From Streptomyces malachitofuscus (GTDB lineage Bacteria; Actinomycetota; Actinomycetes; Streptomycetales; Streptomycetaceae), in contig NZ_BMUF01000004.1 of the NCBI RefSeq assembly GCF_014650055.1, positions 1 to 64,000 on the forward strand: 64,000 nucleotides of DNA, given 5' to 3'. Below, piece by piece: positions 10,231 through 18,069 of this stretch. Both the position numbers and the translations under genes were made by a program. Within the stretch, counting starts at the first letter, position 1, and each line of letters starts with the position of its first letter. The notes beneath the pieces were generated by a model, which was given only the letters and a program-made list of their open reading frames with translations, ran no database searches and was not told where the DNA came from.

Positions 10231-11217
10231 ATGTCCACACCCTTGCTCCCCGACGCCCCCGCCTCCCCGGAGATGGTCGAGATCGAGCGCGCGCTCCACC
10301 GCATCACCTACCTGAGTTCGCGCGCCCGCCGGCACGAGCGGCTGACGGCCAAGGCGGGGGTGCCGCTGGACCGGGCAGCGGTCGCGCTGCTGCGGAAGAT
10401 GCCCGACGCCGAGCCCATGCGGCCGGGAGAGCCGGCCGCCCGGCTCGGCGGGGCAGCCTCGCACGTCACCCGCACGGTGCAGCAGCTGCAGAGGTCCGGC
10501 CACGTCACCCGGGTCCCGGACCCCGACGACCGGCGCGCCCGGCGCATCGAGCTCACCGAGACCGGCCGGCAGGCCATCACCCGGATCCGTGAGGCCGGGG
10601 TACGGGGCATGCAGGCGGCTCTCGCCCACTGGTCGCCCGACGACCTGCGCCTGCTCGCGGCCCTCTTCCACCGGATGGTCGACGACTTCCTCGCCCACGC
10701 CGCCGACGAGGACGCGGAACCCGCGCCCGGCGCCCGACCCGGAACGCACCGGACCTCCCGGCGCGGCCCGAACCCGCCCCTCCCCAGCGGCTTACCGTCC
10801 GGTAATATCGCCCGGCAGGTCATCGGAGGAGGAACCGTGTCACGGTCCGAACGCTCGCCCCTGCTGCTCGCCGGCCTCCTGGCCGCCGCCGGCACCGCAC
10901 ACTTCGCCGTACCGCGCCGGTTCGACGACATCGTGCCGCGCTCCCTGCCCGGCGCGCCCCGGACCTGGACCTACGCCAGCGGTGCCGTGGAACTCGCGCT
11001 GGCCGCCGGAGTGGCGCTGCCCCGCACCCGCAGGACCGCGGCGCTGGCCGCCGCGGCCTTCTTCGTCGGTGTGTTCCCCGCAAACGTCAAGATGGCCGTC
11101 GACTGGCGGCACCGCCCCGCCCCGCAGAAGGCCGCGGCCTTCGGCCGGCTGCCCTTGCAGCTGCCGCTGGTGCTCTGGGCACGCGGCGTCGCCGAGAAGG
11201 CGGGGGGCCGGTCATGA
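10231..11217 (+). CDS. MarR-family regulator reading in frame into a DoxX-like protein
   Basis: The first ~160 residues, from MSTPLLPDAPASPEMVEIER, are a MarR winged-helix protein: DRAAVALLRKM, then GEPAARLGGAASHVTRTVQQ as the recognition part, and DPDDRRARRIELTETG as the wing. MarR relatives normally end soon after DFLAHA. Here no stop occurs, and the frame continues through a Pro/Arg-rich linker into a separate membrane protein whose own GTG and ribosome site are intact (10837). Either a real fusion, a lost MarR stop, or a small frameshift explains this. The regulator likely controls its downstream neighbours (DoxX-like, peroxiredoxin). Confidence 0.7.
   Translation: MSTPLLPDAPASPEMVEIERALHRITYLSSRARRHERLTAKAGVPLDRAAVALLRKMPDAEPMRPGEPAARLGGAASHVTRTVQQLQRSGHVTRVPDPDDRRARRIELTETGRQAITRIREAGVRGMQAALAHWSPDDLRLLAALFHRMVDDFLAHAADEDAEPAPGARPGTHRTSRRGPNPPLPSGLPSGNIARQVIGGGTVSRSERSPLLLAGLLAAAGTAHFAVPRRFDDIVPRSLPGAPRTWTYASGAVELALAAGVALPRTRRTAALAAAAFFVGVFPANVKMAVDWRHRPAPQKAAAFGRLPLQLPLVLWARGVAEKAGGRS
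10792..10805. promoter_or_regulatory. Perfect 6-2-6 palindrome upstream of the DoxX-like gene
   Basis: TTACCG TC CGGTAA lies 31 bases before GTG 10837. An operator at this spot implies that the DoxX-like/peroxiredoxin pair has its own promoter even though the upstream reading frame runs through it. Confidence 0.5.
10837..11217 (+). CDS. DoxX-like membrane protein
   Basis: This 126-aa reading starts at GTG 10837 behind GGAGGAGGAACC. It has about four hydrophobic segments (LLLAGLLAAAGTAHFAV, SGAVELALAAGVAL, AALAAAAFFVGVFPANV, LPLQLPLVLWARGV), as in the short DoxX/DUF-type membrane proteins linked to redox stress. It shares its frame with the MarR gene upstream, so it could also be the tail of a fusion; the strong ribosome site favours separate translation. 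Its stop overlaps the peroxiredoxin start (ATGA). Confidence 0.72.
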   Translation: MSRSERSPLLLAGLLAAAGTAHFAVPRRFDDIVPRSLPGAPRTWTYASGAVELALAAGVALPRTRRTAALAAAAFFVGVFPANVKMAVDWRHRPAPQKAAAFGRLPLQLPLVLWARGVAEKAGGRS

Positions 11218-11681
11218 GCGGGCGTCCCGAGAAGGGCGACACGGTCGAGGACTTCGCGCTGCCGGACGAGACCGGCACCGTACGGCGGCTCTCGGAGCTG
11301 CTCGCCGAAGGGCCGGTGGTGCTCTTCTTCTACCCGGCCGCCCTGAGCCCCGGCTGCACCGCCCAGGCCTGCCACTTCCGCGACCTGGCCGCCGAGTTCG
11401 CCGCCGTCGGCGCGCGACCGGTGGGCATCAGCGCCGACCCCGTCGAGCGGCAGGCGGAGTTCGCCGGACGGCACACCCTCGGCATGCCGCTGCTGTCCGA
11501 CCCGGACGGCACCGTCCGTGAGCGGTTCGGGGTGAAGCGGGGCATCGCCCTGGCGCCCACCAAACGGGCCACCTTCGTCATCGGGCGGGACCGGACCGTC
11601 CTCGAGGCCGTCCGCAGCGAACTGCGGATGAACACGCACGCCGACCGGGCGCTCGCCGCACTGCGCGACCAGCGCGCCTGA
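11214..11681 (+). CDS. Peroxiredoxin, BCP/PrxQ type
   Basis: The product is 155 aa and is coupled to the DoxX-like gene by an ATGA overlap. The thioredoxin-fold peroxidase motif FFYPAALSPGCTAQACHF places the peroxidatic Cys48 and a resolving Cys53 five residues on, the atypical 2-Cys arrangement of BCP/PrxQ. It reduces hydroperoxides at the expense of thioredoxin. Pairing with a DoxX-like protein and a MarR regulator points to an oxidant-responsive unit. Confidence 0.9.
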   Translation: MSGRPEKGDTVEDFALPDETGTVRRLSELLAEGPVVLFFYPAALSPGCTAQACHFRDLAAEFAAVGARPVGISADPVERQAEFAGRHTLGMPLLSDPDGTVRERFGVKRGIALAPTKRATFVIGRDRTVLEAVRSELRMNTHADRALAALRDQRA

Positions 11682-11758
11682 GGCCCGGCACGCCCCGGGA
11701 GGGGCGGGGGCGTCCGGCCGCGGTTGAGAGCGGACGGCTGTGGGCCGATGCTGGACCA

Positions 11759-14083
11759 ATGGAAGAGGCCCCCGCCGCGGTGGTCGTCGATGCCCGCGGC
11801 ATCGTCACGGGGTGGAGCGAGGGCGCCCGGCGGCTGACCGGGTTCCCCGCCGACGAGGCCGTGGGCCGCGCCGTCCGGGAACTGCTCGCCCCGGACGCGC
11901 CGCCCGGCAGGCCGCCCGTGCCCTCGGGAACCGTCGAGGTGCGGCACCGCGACGGCCGCTCCCGGCCGCTCCGGCTGACGGTCTGCCCCGTCGCCGGCGC
12001 CGGGGAGGTACCGAGCGGGTACGTGCTCACCGTCGAGCCCGCCGGAATGATCGAGCGGTCCTGGGCGGGGCGCGCCTTCCAGCAGGCGTCCCTGGCGATA
12101 TCCGTCCTCGACACCGAGCAGCGCTTCGTCCGGCTCAACGACGCCGCCTGCGCGGCGATGGGCGGGCCCGAGGAGGGGCTGCTCGGCCGGACCCTGTTCG
12201 ACGCGGCCGGGCGGTCGGACCACACCTGCGGCATCGACCGGCAGCTGCGCCATGTCGCCGATACCGGTGAACCCTTCCACCACGAGAGCTACGGCCGGGC
12301 GCCCTCCGCCTCCCGGCGTCACGCCTGGAACGTGGAGATGTGGCCGGTCCGCGACCCCGCCGGCGAGGTGATCGGCACCGCCATGGCCGGCCTGGACAGC
12401 TCCGAGCAGCACCGTGCCCGGCACCGGCTGGCGCTGCTGAACGCGGCCGCCACCGCCATCGGCACCACCCTGGACGTCGTCCGCACCGCCGAGGAACTCG
12501 TGGAGCTCCTGGTCCCGGAGTTCGCCGACTTCGCCGCCGTCGACCTGCTCGACTGGACCCTCGGCTCCGACGAGCCCCCGGACCGGCCGGACACCGGGAT
12601 CGTGCTGCGCCGGGTGGCCCACGGCTCCGGCTCCGAGGGCACCCCTGAGGCGGCCGTGCGGCTCGGCGGGACGGACGTCTACCCGCCCTCCTCCCCGCCC
12701 GCGCGGGCGCTGCGGGAGGCCAGGGCGGTGCTCGCCCGCGCCGGCGAGCCGGACTTCGACCGGTGGATCGGCGGGCGCGGCACACACACCGACGGCCTCT
12801 CGGGCATCCACTCCCAGCTCTCCGTGCCGCTGCGCGCCCGCGGCACCACGCTCGGGGTGGCGGTCGCCGTCCGCAACGCCAACCCCGACGCGTTCGCCGC
12901 CGACGACGCCGTACTCGCCGAGGAACTCGCCAGCCGCGCCGCCGTGTGCGTCGACAACGCCCGCCGCTTCGCGCGTGAACGCGCCACCGCCCTGACGCTC
13001 CAGCACAGCCTGCTGCCGCGGGGCCTGCCCGGCCAGGCGGCCGTCGAGGTCGCCCATCGCTATCTGCCCTCGGCGTCGGCGGCCGGCATCGGCGGCGACT
13101 GGTTCGACGTCATCCCGCTGGCCGGCAGCCGGGTCGCCCTGGTCGTGGGAGACGTCGTCGGGCACGGCATCCCCTCGACGGCCACCATGGGCCGGCTGTG
13201 CACCGCCGTACGCACCCTGGCCGACGTGGACCTCCCGCCCGACGAACTCCTCACCCACCTCGACGACCTGGTCACCCATCTGGCCGCGGACGACCGCGAC
13301 GACGTCGCCGAACTCGGCGCCACCTGCCTCTACGCCGTCTACGACCCCGTCTCCCGCCTGCTGACCGCGGCCGCCGCCGGACATCCCGCGCCGGCCGTCG
13401 TGCTGCCCGACGGGACCTGCCGGCTCCTCCCCGTGAGCGCGGGCCCGCCGCTCGGTGTCGGCGGGCTGCCGTTCGAGGCGGCGGAGCTCCAGCTGCCCGA
13501 GGGCTGTGTCGTCGCCCTCTACACCGACGGCCTCGTCGAGGACCGCGACCGCGACATCGACCAGGTCACCGGCGAACTGTGCCGCGCCCTGGAGGTGCCC
13601 GCCGGGTCGCTGGACAGCCTGTGCGACGGCGTGCTGAAGGACGTACTGCCCGAGCAGCCCCTCGACGACGTGGTCCTGCTGCTGGCCCGCACCCGGGCCC
13701 TCGGCGCCGACCGGGTCGCCACGAGGGACGTGGCGCACGACCCCGAGGAGGTGGCCGCCGCCCGCCAGTGGGCCGCCGCCATGCTGAGCGCATGGGGCCT
13801 GGACGAGCTGGCCTTCGTGACCGAACTCGTCGTCAGCGAACTGGTCACCAACGCCATCCGGTACGGAGTGCCGCCCGTGAGGCTGCGGCTCATCCGTGAC
13901 CGCACCCTCATCTGCGAGGTCTCCGACGCCAGCTCCACCTCACCGCACCTGCGCCGCGCCCACGCCTACGACGAGGGCGGCCGCGGGCTGCTCCTGGTGG
14001 CCCAGCTCACCCAGCGCTGGGGCAGCAGACAGACCGGCCGGGGCAAGACGATCTGGGCGGAACAGCACGTGCCGGAGCACTGA
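11759..14083 (+). CDS. PAS-PAS-GAF-SpoIIE phosphatase with C-terminal ATPase domain
   Basis: The product is 774 aa. Order of domains: PAS (about 1-95, VVVDARGIVTGWSEGARRLT), a second PAS (about 100-215, AISVLDTEQRFVRLND), GAF (about 225-400), PP2C/SpoIIE (about 415-630) with metal-binding Asp in GGDWFD (445-450) and GDVVGHG (464-470), then an HATPase_c_2 domain with ELVTNAI at 694-700. Such proteins dephosphorylate anti-anti-sigma factors while the kinase domain binds or phosphorylates them, tuning SigB-type stress sigma factors. The SigF-type gene in this window is a plausible output, but this is inference. Confidence 0.92.
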   Translation: MEEAPAAVVVDARGIVTGWSEGARRLTGFPADEAVGRAVRELLAPDAPPGRPPVPSGTVEVRHRDGRSRPLRLTVCPVAGAGEVPSGYVLTVEPAGMIERSWAGRAFQQASLAISVLDTEQRFVRLNDAACAAMGGPEEGLLGRTLFDAAGRSDHTCGIDRQLRHVADTGEPFHHESYGRAPSASRRHAWNVEMWPVRDPAGEVIGTAMAGLDSSEQHRARHRLALLNAAATAIGTTLDVVRTAEELVELLVPEFADFAAVDLLDWTLGSDEPPDRPDTGIVLRRVAHGSGSEGTPEAAVRLGGTDVYPPSSPPARALREARAVLARAGEPDFDRWIGGRGTHTDGLSGIHSQLSVPLRARGTTLGVAVAVRNANPDAFAADDAVLAEELASRAAVCVDNARRFARERATALTLQHSLLPRGLPGQAAVEVAHRYLPSASAAGIGGDWFDVIPLAGSRVALVVGDVVGHGIPSTATMGRLCTAVRTLADVDLPPDELLTHLDDLVTHLAADDRDDVAELGATCLYAVYDPVSRLLTAAAAGHPAPAVVLPDGTCRLLPVSAGPPLGVGGLPFEAAELQLPEGCVVALYTDGLVEDRDRDIDQVTGELCRALEVPAGSLDSLCDGVLKDVLPEQPLDDVVLLLARTRALGADRVATRDVAHDPEEVAAARQWAAAMLSAWGLDELAFVTELVVSELVTNAIRYGVPPVRLRLIRDRTLICEVSDASSTSPHLRRAHAYDEGGRGLLLVAQLTQRWGSRQTGRGKTIWAEQHVPEH

Positions 14084-14098
14084 CCGGCCGCCCGCCGC

Positions 14099-14707
14099 TC
14101 AGCCGCCGTCGTCTTCCGCGGCGACCTGGGCGAGGGTGCGGCCGGAGCGCGCCGACCGGGCCCGCCGCGGATCGGGGGCGCCGCGTCCCTTGGCACCGCC
14201 CTTCGCCGCCCGGACGAGCAGCCACGCCTCCTCGCCGCCGTCCCCGCCGCGGAAGCGGGTGAGGGCGTACTCACCGCGCAGCTTCGACCCGTGCAGCCGG
14301 AACGTGGCGTGCCCGCGCTCCAGCGACTCCGCGAAGCCGACGGACCGCCCCCGGCGGTCGTGGCTGAGCGGCTCGTACGTGCCGTGGTCCCAGACGATCA
14401 CCGTGCCGCCGCCGTACTCACCGCGCGGGATCACGCCCTCGAACTCCTCGTACTCGAGCGGATGGTCCTCCGTGGGCACGGCGAGGCGCTTGTCCCGCGG
14501 ATCGGCCGAGGGGCCCTTCGGCACCGACCAGGACCTCAGCACGTCGCCCACCTGGAGCCGGAAGTCGAAGTGCATCCTGCGGGCGTCGTGGATCTGCACC
14601 ACGAAGCGGGGCTCCGCGCCCGCCTCCGCACCGCCTCCCCGGGGCTCACCGGTCCGCCCGAAGTCCCGCTTGCCGTGGTAGTCCCGCAGCCGGTCGCCTT
14701 CACCCAC
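14099..14707 (-). CDS. LigD-type DNA 3'-phosphoesterase domain protein
   Basis: The product is 202 aa from GTG 14707, preceded by GGAAGGGAG. It matches the phosphoesterase (PE) module of LigD: FVVQIHDARRMHFDFRLQ with its catalytic His, VPKGPS, DHPLEYEEFEGVIPRGEYGGG and WDHGTYEP. PE modules trim 3' phosphates and ribonucleotides before ligation. Here it is stand-alone, with a basic C-terminal tail, 4 kb from the stand-alone ligase gene. No LigD polymerase or Ku gene is in the window. Confidence 0.88.
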   Translation of the reverse strand: MGEGDRLRDYHGKRDFGRTGEPRGGGAEAGAEPRFVVQIHDARRMHFDFRLQVGDVLRSWSVPKGPSADPRDKRLAVPTEDHPLEYEEFEGVIPRGEYGGGTVIVWDHGTYEPLSHDRRGRSVGFAESLERGHATFRLHGSKLRGEYALTRFRGGDGGEEAWLLVRAAKGGAKGRGAPDPRRARSARSGRTLAQVAAEDDGG

Positions 14708-14762
14708 CGTGCCGCTCCCTTCCGGTACGTCACCGCCGATGCGCGCGGCCCCGGGTACCCGG

Positions 14763-15593
14763 TCAGAACTCCTCGTGCACCTCCGGATCACCGCCGATCC
14801 GCCGGTGGGCGCGGTCGGCGACGGTCCGCATCTGGGCGGCGTCCAGCTCGAAGCCGACCACGTCGAGGTTCGCCCGCTGCCGCTCCGGGCCGGACGACTT
14901 GGGAACGGGGAGAGCGCCCAGCTGGAGATGCCAGCGCAGCACGGCCTGCGCCGGGGTGACCCCGTGGGCCTCCGCGACGGCGGCGACGGCCAGGTCGTCC
15001 AGCAGCGTCGTACCCCGCCCGAGCGGGCTCCAGCTCTCGGTGAGCACACCCTTGTCCGCGTGGTACGCGCGCAGTTCCTCCTGCGGGAAGAAGGGGTGCA
15101 GCTCGATCTGGTTGAGCGAGGGCAGCACCCCGGTCTCCTTCTCCAGCCGCTCGATGTGGGCGGGCGTGAAGTTGGAGACCCCGATCGACCGGACCAGACC
15201 GTCCTCGCGCAGTTTGATCATGGCCTTCCAGGAGTCGACGTACCGGTCGACGCGGGGGAGGGGCCAGTGGATCAGGTAGAGGTCGACGTACTCCAGACCG
15301 AGCCGCGCCCGGGACTCCTCGAAGGAGGCGAGGGTCTCCTCGTAGCCGTGGTGCCGGCCCGGGAGCTTCGTCGTCACGACGATCTCCTCGCGGGGGACGC
15401 CGGACGCGGCCACGGCGCGGCCCACGCCGGTCTCGTTGCGGTAGTTGGTCGCCGTGTCGACAAGGCGATAACCCATCTCCAGGGCCGTGCCGACCGCCCG
15501 CTCCGCCTCGGCGTCGTCCATCGGCCAGGTGCCCAGGCCCAGGGCGGGGATCGTGGTGCCGTCGTTCAGGGTGCGGGTCGGAATGCTGGTCAC
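14763..15593 (-). CDS. Aldo/keto reductase
   Basis: The product is 276 aa; GTG 15593 (VTSIPTRTLNDGTTIPALGL) is chosen as it fits family length. The AKR tetrad is visible: Asp and Tyr in DTATNYRNE, Lys in TTKLPG, His in YLIHWP. SIGVSNF and the NADPH-binding end (IPKS-like, here VPKSSGPERQRAN) are also present. It is closest to the AKR5-type 2,5-diketogluconate/methylglyoxal reductases. The natural substrate is not predictable. Confidence 0.9.
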   Translation of the reverse strand: MTSIPTRTLNDGTTIPALGLGTWPMDDAEAERAVGTALEMGYRLVDTATNYRNETGVGRAVAASGVPREEIVVTTKLPGRHHGYEETLASFEESRARLGLEYVDLYLIHWPLPRVDRYVDSWKAMIKLREDGLVRSIGVSNFTPAHIERLEKETGVLPSLNQIELHPFFPQEELRAYHADKGVLTESWSPLGRGTTLLDDLAVAAVAEAHGVTPAQAVLRWHLQLGALPVPKSSGPERQRANLDVVGFELDAAQMRTVADRAHRRIGGDPEVHEEF

Positions 15594-15675
15594 GGGGCGG
15601 CCTTCCGTCGGGAGTGTTCTCCCCCAAGCGTCGGGGACGACGGGGGAGGTGATCAACCGGACGACGGTCCCGCGC

Positions 15676-17181
15676 TCACTTCAGCGGGATGGTCACCTCG
15701 TCCTCGACCGGCGGGGTGACCTCCTGGGCCCGGTGGCCGGTGGCCGCGTGGCAGCGCAGCCGGATCGCCTCCGGACTCACGTCCAGCCGCAGGAAGCACT
15801 TGAAGAACGGCGGGCTGTAGGTGGCCGAACCCGGCGAGAACACCGACGTGTACACCTTGCGCACCGGCAGCCGGAACCGCTTGGCCCGGTCGGGCCGGCG
15901 GCCGGTGCCGAGCAGTCCGGCGACCAGCCGCATCCGGGGGGTGATCCGGGGCGGGGTGCCAGGGACCCGGGTGGGACCGATGCCGAGACGCTCGGCGATC
16001 ACCGTCATCGCCTCGGTGTCGGAGAGGGTGAAGAAACGGCGCAGCCCCAGCCGGCGCCCGTAGAGCCCGCTGTAGAAGGCGAGGGAGTCGCCGCGCAGCG
16101 GATAGCAGCGGAAGTCCCGCTCGGTGACACCGGCGACATCGACCCGGGGGATGGTGTGGGTGGCGTGCATGAACGCGCCGCCGCCGCCCGCCACCACGTA
16201 CTGCAGGGTGCGGCCGTCGTCCAGCCGCACGGGATAGCGCTGGTAGTTGTGGATGTCGCCGCCGATGGCGGCCACGTAATGGTGATCGGGGTCGCGGACG
16301 ATGTCGTCGACGGTGCCGCCGCCCTCGATGGGACACGGGTGGTGCTCGCCGTCCACGTACAGGGGCGATCCCGTGACGAGTATCTTCGGACGCGGGTCCC
16401 GGGACACCTCCCGCAGCCACGCGCCCTGTTCGGCGTCGATCGTGCCCAGCAGTCCGGTGTCGATACCGACGATCCGTATCGGCCCGGCGTCGATCGCCCA
16501 GTACGGTCCGGGCTGCACGGCCTGCTGGGCGGGCTCCGACCGCAGTTCGCGCGCCCGGTCGAGGCTTCCGCCGTCACCGGCACGCGGCCGGTGCCACAGC
16601 AGGGAGCGCAGCCAGGCCCGGGTGAGGGGACGCGGCGCGGGTCCGGGCGCCGGCGGCGGGGCGTCGCCGCAGAAGACGCGCATGAAGCCGGTCAGGTCCT
16701 CGTACCAGTCGTGGTTCCCCGGTATCGCGTAGATCGGCGCCCGGTAGTCACGGTACGGGCGGAAGAACTTGGTGCCGTAGTCGTCGGCGCTGCCCACCGG
16801 GTAGATCACATCGCTGGCGAGCACGGCGAAAGCGGTGTCGCGCCCCTCCTTCAACAGGCCCGGCACGACCGCGTACTGGGGCTCGTCGCCCTCGCCGGTG
16901 TCGCCGACGACCAGGAACGAGAACCGGTCGGGGTCGTCGCGCCGGATCACCTTGTCGGCGGGCGCCCCGGCCGCCGCCCGCTGGGCCACCCAGCGGGCGC
17001 GGACCTCCCCCGTCGGGTCCCCCAGCCACGAGGCCAGGACGCCGTTGCGGGCCGCCCACAGCATTCTCGGGTCGAGCCAGGAGATCTTCTCGACCTCGTT
17101 CGGCATCAGCCGCCGGTACTCACCGCGTTCTGCGGCACCCCAGCCGGCACCCTCGGCGGTATCGCGTGAAGAGTCGGACAC
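15676..17181 (-). CDS. Calcineurin-type metallophosphoesterase, 501 aa
   Basis: It starts at GTG 17181 (VSDSSRDTAEGAGWGAAERG). Metallophosphoesterase motifs appear in order: VVGDTGEGDE, YAIPGNHDWYED and GGDIHNYQRYPV. It is much longer than small phosphodiesterases and has an N-terminal extension (about 1-75) and a C-terminal beta-rich domain (about 370-501) ending in DEVTIPLK. No signal peptide is visible, so it is probably cytoplasmic. Substrate unknown. Confidence 0.85.
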   Translation of the reverse strand: MSDSSRDTAEGAGWGAAERGEYRRLMPNEVEKISWLDPRMLWAARNGVLASWLGDPTGEVRARWVAQRAAAGAPADKVIRRDDPDRFSFLVVGDTGEGDEPQYAVVPGLLKEGRDTAFAVLASDVIYPVGSADDYGTKFFRPYRDYRAPIYAIPGNHDWYEDLTGFMRVFCGDAPPPAPGPAPRPLTRAWLRSLLWHRPRAGDGGSLDRARELRSEPAQQAVQPGPYWAIDAGPIRIVGIDTGLLGTIDAEQGAWLREVSRDPRPKILVTGSPLYVDGEHHPCPIEGGGTVDDIVRDPDHHYVAAIGGDIHNYQRYPVRLDDGRTLQYVVAGGGGAFMHATHTIPRVDVAGVTERDFRCYPLRGDSLAFYSGLYGRRLGLRRFFTLSDTEAMTVIAERLGIGPTRVPGTPPRITPRMRLVAGLLGTGRRPDRAKRFRLPVRKVYTSVFSPGSATYSPPFFKCFLRLDVSPEAIRLRCHAATGHRAQEVTPPVEDEVTIPLK

Positions 17182-17288
17182 CGGTGCACCGTAACAACGG
17201 TGCGGCGGGCCGCCGGAGGCCGGGTGGCCCCGGCGAACGTCCGCCGTGCGGCGGCCCGTTGACGGCGGGCGTGGGGCGTGCGCCCCTG

Positions 17289-17909
17289 TCACTCGAACCG
17301 TGAGACGTCTCCCGCGCCCCGCCGCACGATCTCCGCCTCGCCGCCGGAGAAGTCGATCACGGTGGTCGGCTCGGTGCCGCAGTCGCCGGAGTCGAGCACC
17401 GCGTCCACCTGGTGGTCGAGGCGGTCCTTGATCTCCCAGCCCTGGGTCATCGGCTCGTCCTCACCGGGCAGCAGCAGGGTGCTGGACAGCAGGGGCTCGC
17501 CGAGCTCCTCCAGCAGGGCCTGGGTGACGACATGGTCGGGGATGCGCACGCCGACGGTCTTCTTCTTGGGGTGCTGGAGCATGCGGGGCACCTCCTTCGT
17601 CGCGGGCAGGATGAACGTGTAGCTGCCCGGGGTCGACGCCTTGACCGCGCGGAACACGTCGTTGTCGATCCGCACGAACTGTCCGAGCTGCGCGAAGTCC
17701 CGGCACACCAGGGTGAAGTGGTGCCGGTCGTCCAGCTTGCGGATGGTGCGGATCCGGTCGATGCCCTCACGGCTGCCCAGTCGGCAGCCGAGTGCGTAAC
17801 AGGAATCGGTGGGGTACGCGATGAGGGCGTCGGCGCGGATGCTGTCGGCGACCTGGGAGATGGTGCGCGGCTGGGGGTTGTCGGGGTGCACATCGAAGTA
17901 CTTCGCCAT
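17289..17909 (-). CDS. YrdC/Sua5-fold protein, YciO type
   Basis: The product is 206 aa, starting MAKYFDVHPDNPQPRTISQV. The YrdC fold is clear from ALIAYPTDSCYALGC, the KLDDRHHFTLVCRDF block, and GSYTFILPATKEVPR. Length and the N-terminal HPDNPQ are those of YciO rather than the full Sua5/TsaC tRNA threonylcarbamoyl-AMP synthase. The family binds RNA/ATP; whether this member makes t6A is open. Confidence 0.87.
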   Translation of the reverse strand: MAKYFDVHPDNPQPRTISQVADSIRADALIAYPTDSCYALGCRLGSREGIDRIRTIRKLDDRHHFTLVCRDFAQLGQFVRIDNDVFRAVKASTPGSYTFILPATKEVPRMLQHPKKKTVGVRIPDHVVTQALLEELGEPLLSSTLLLPGEDEPMTQGWEIKDRLDHQVDAVLDSGDCGTEPTTVIDFSGGEAEIVRRGAGDVSRFE

Positions 17910-18069
17910 TCACCGAGCTTATGCCGCCCGCGCACGAGCACCGCGCACACGGGGACCGTGCCGTCCCGCCGGGCGTGGTGCGCCGTCGCGCCGGGATGAG
18001 CCGCGCCCACCGGTGAGGTAACGTCCCCGGCCTGGGCCGGATGGGCGAGTGGACGAGGGGAGGACCGAG

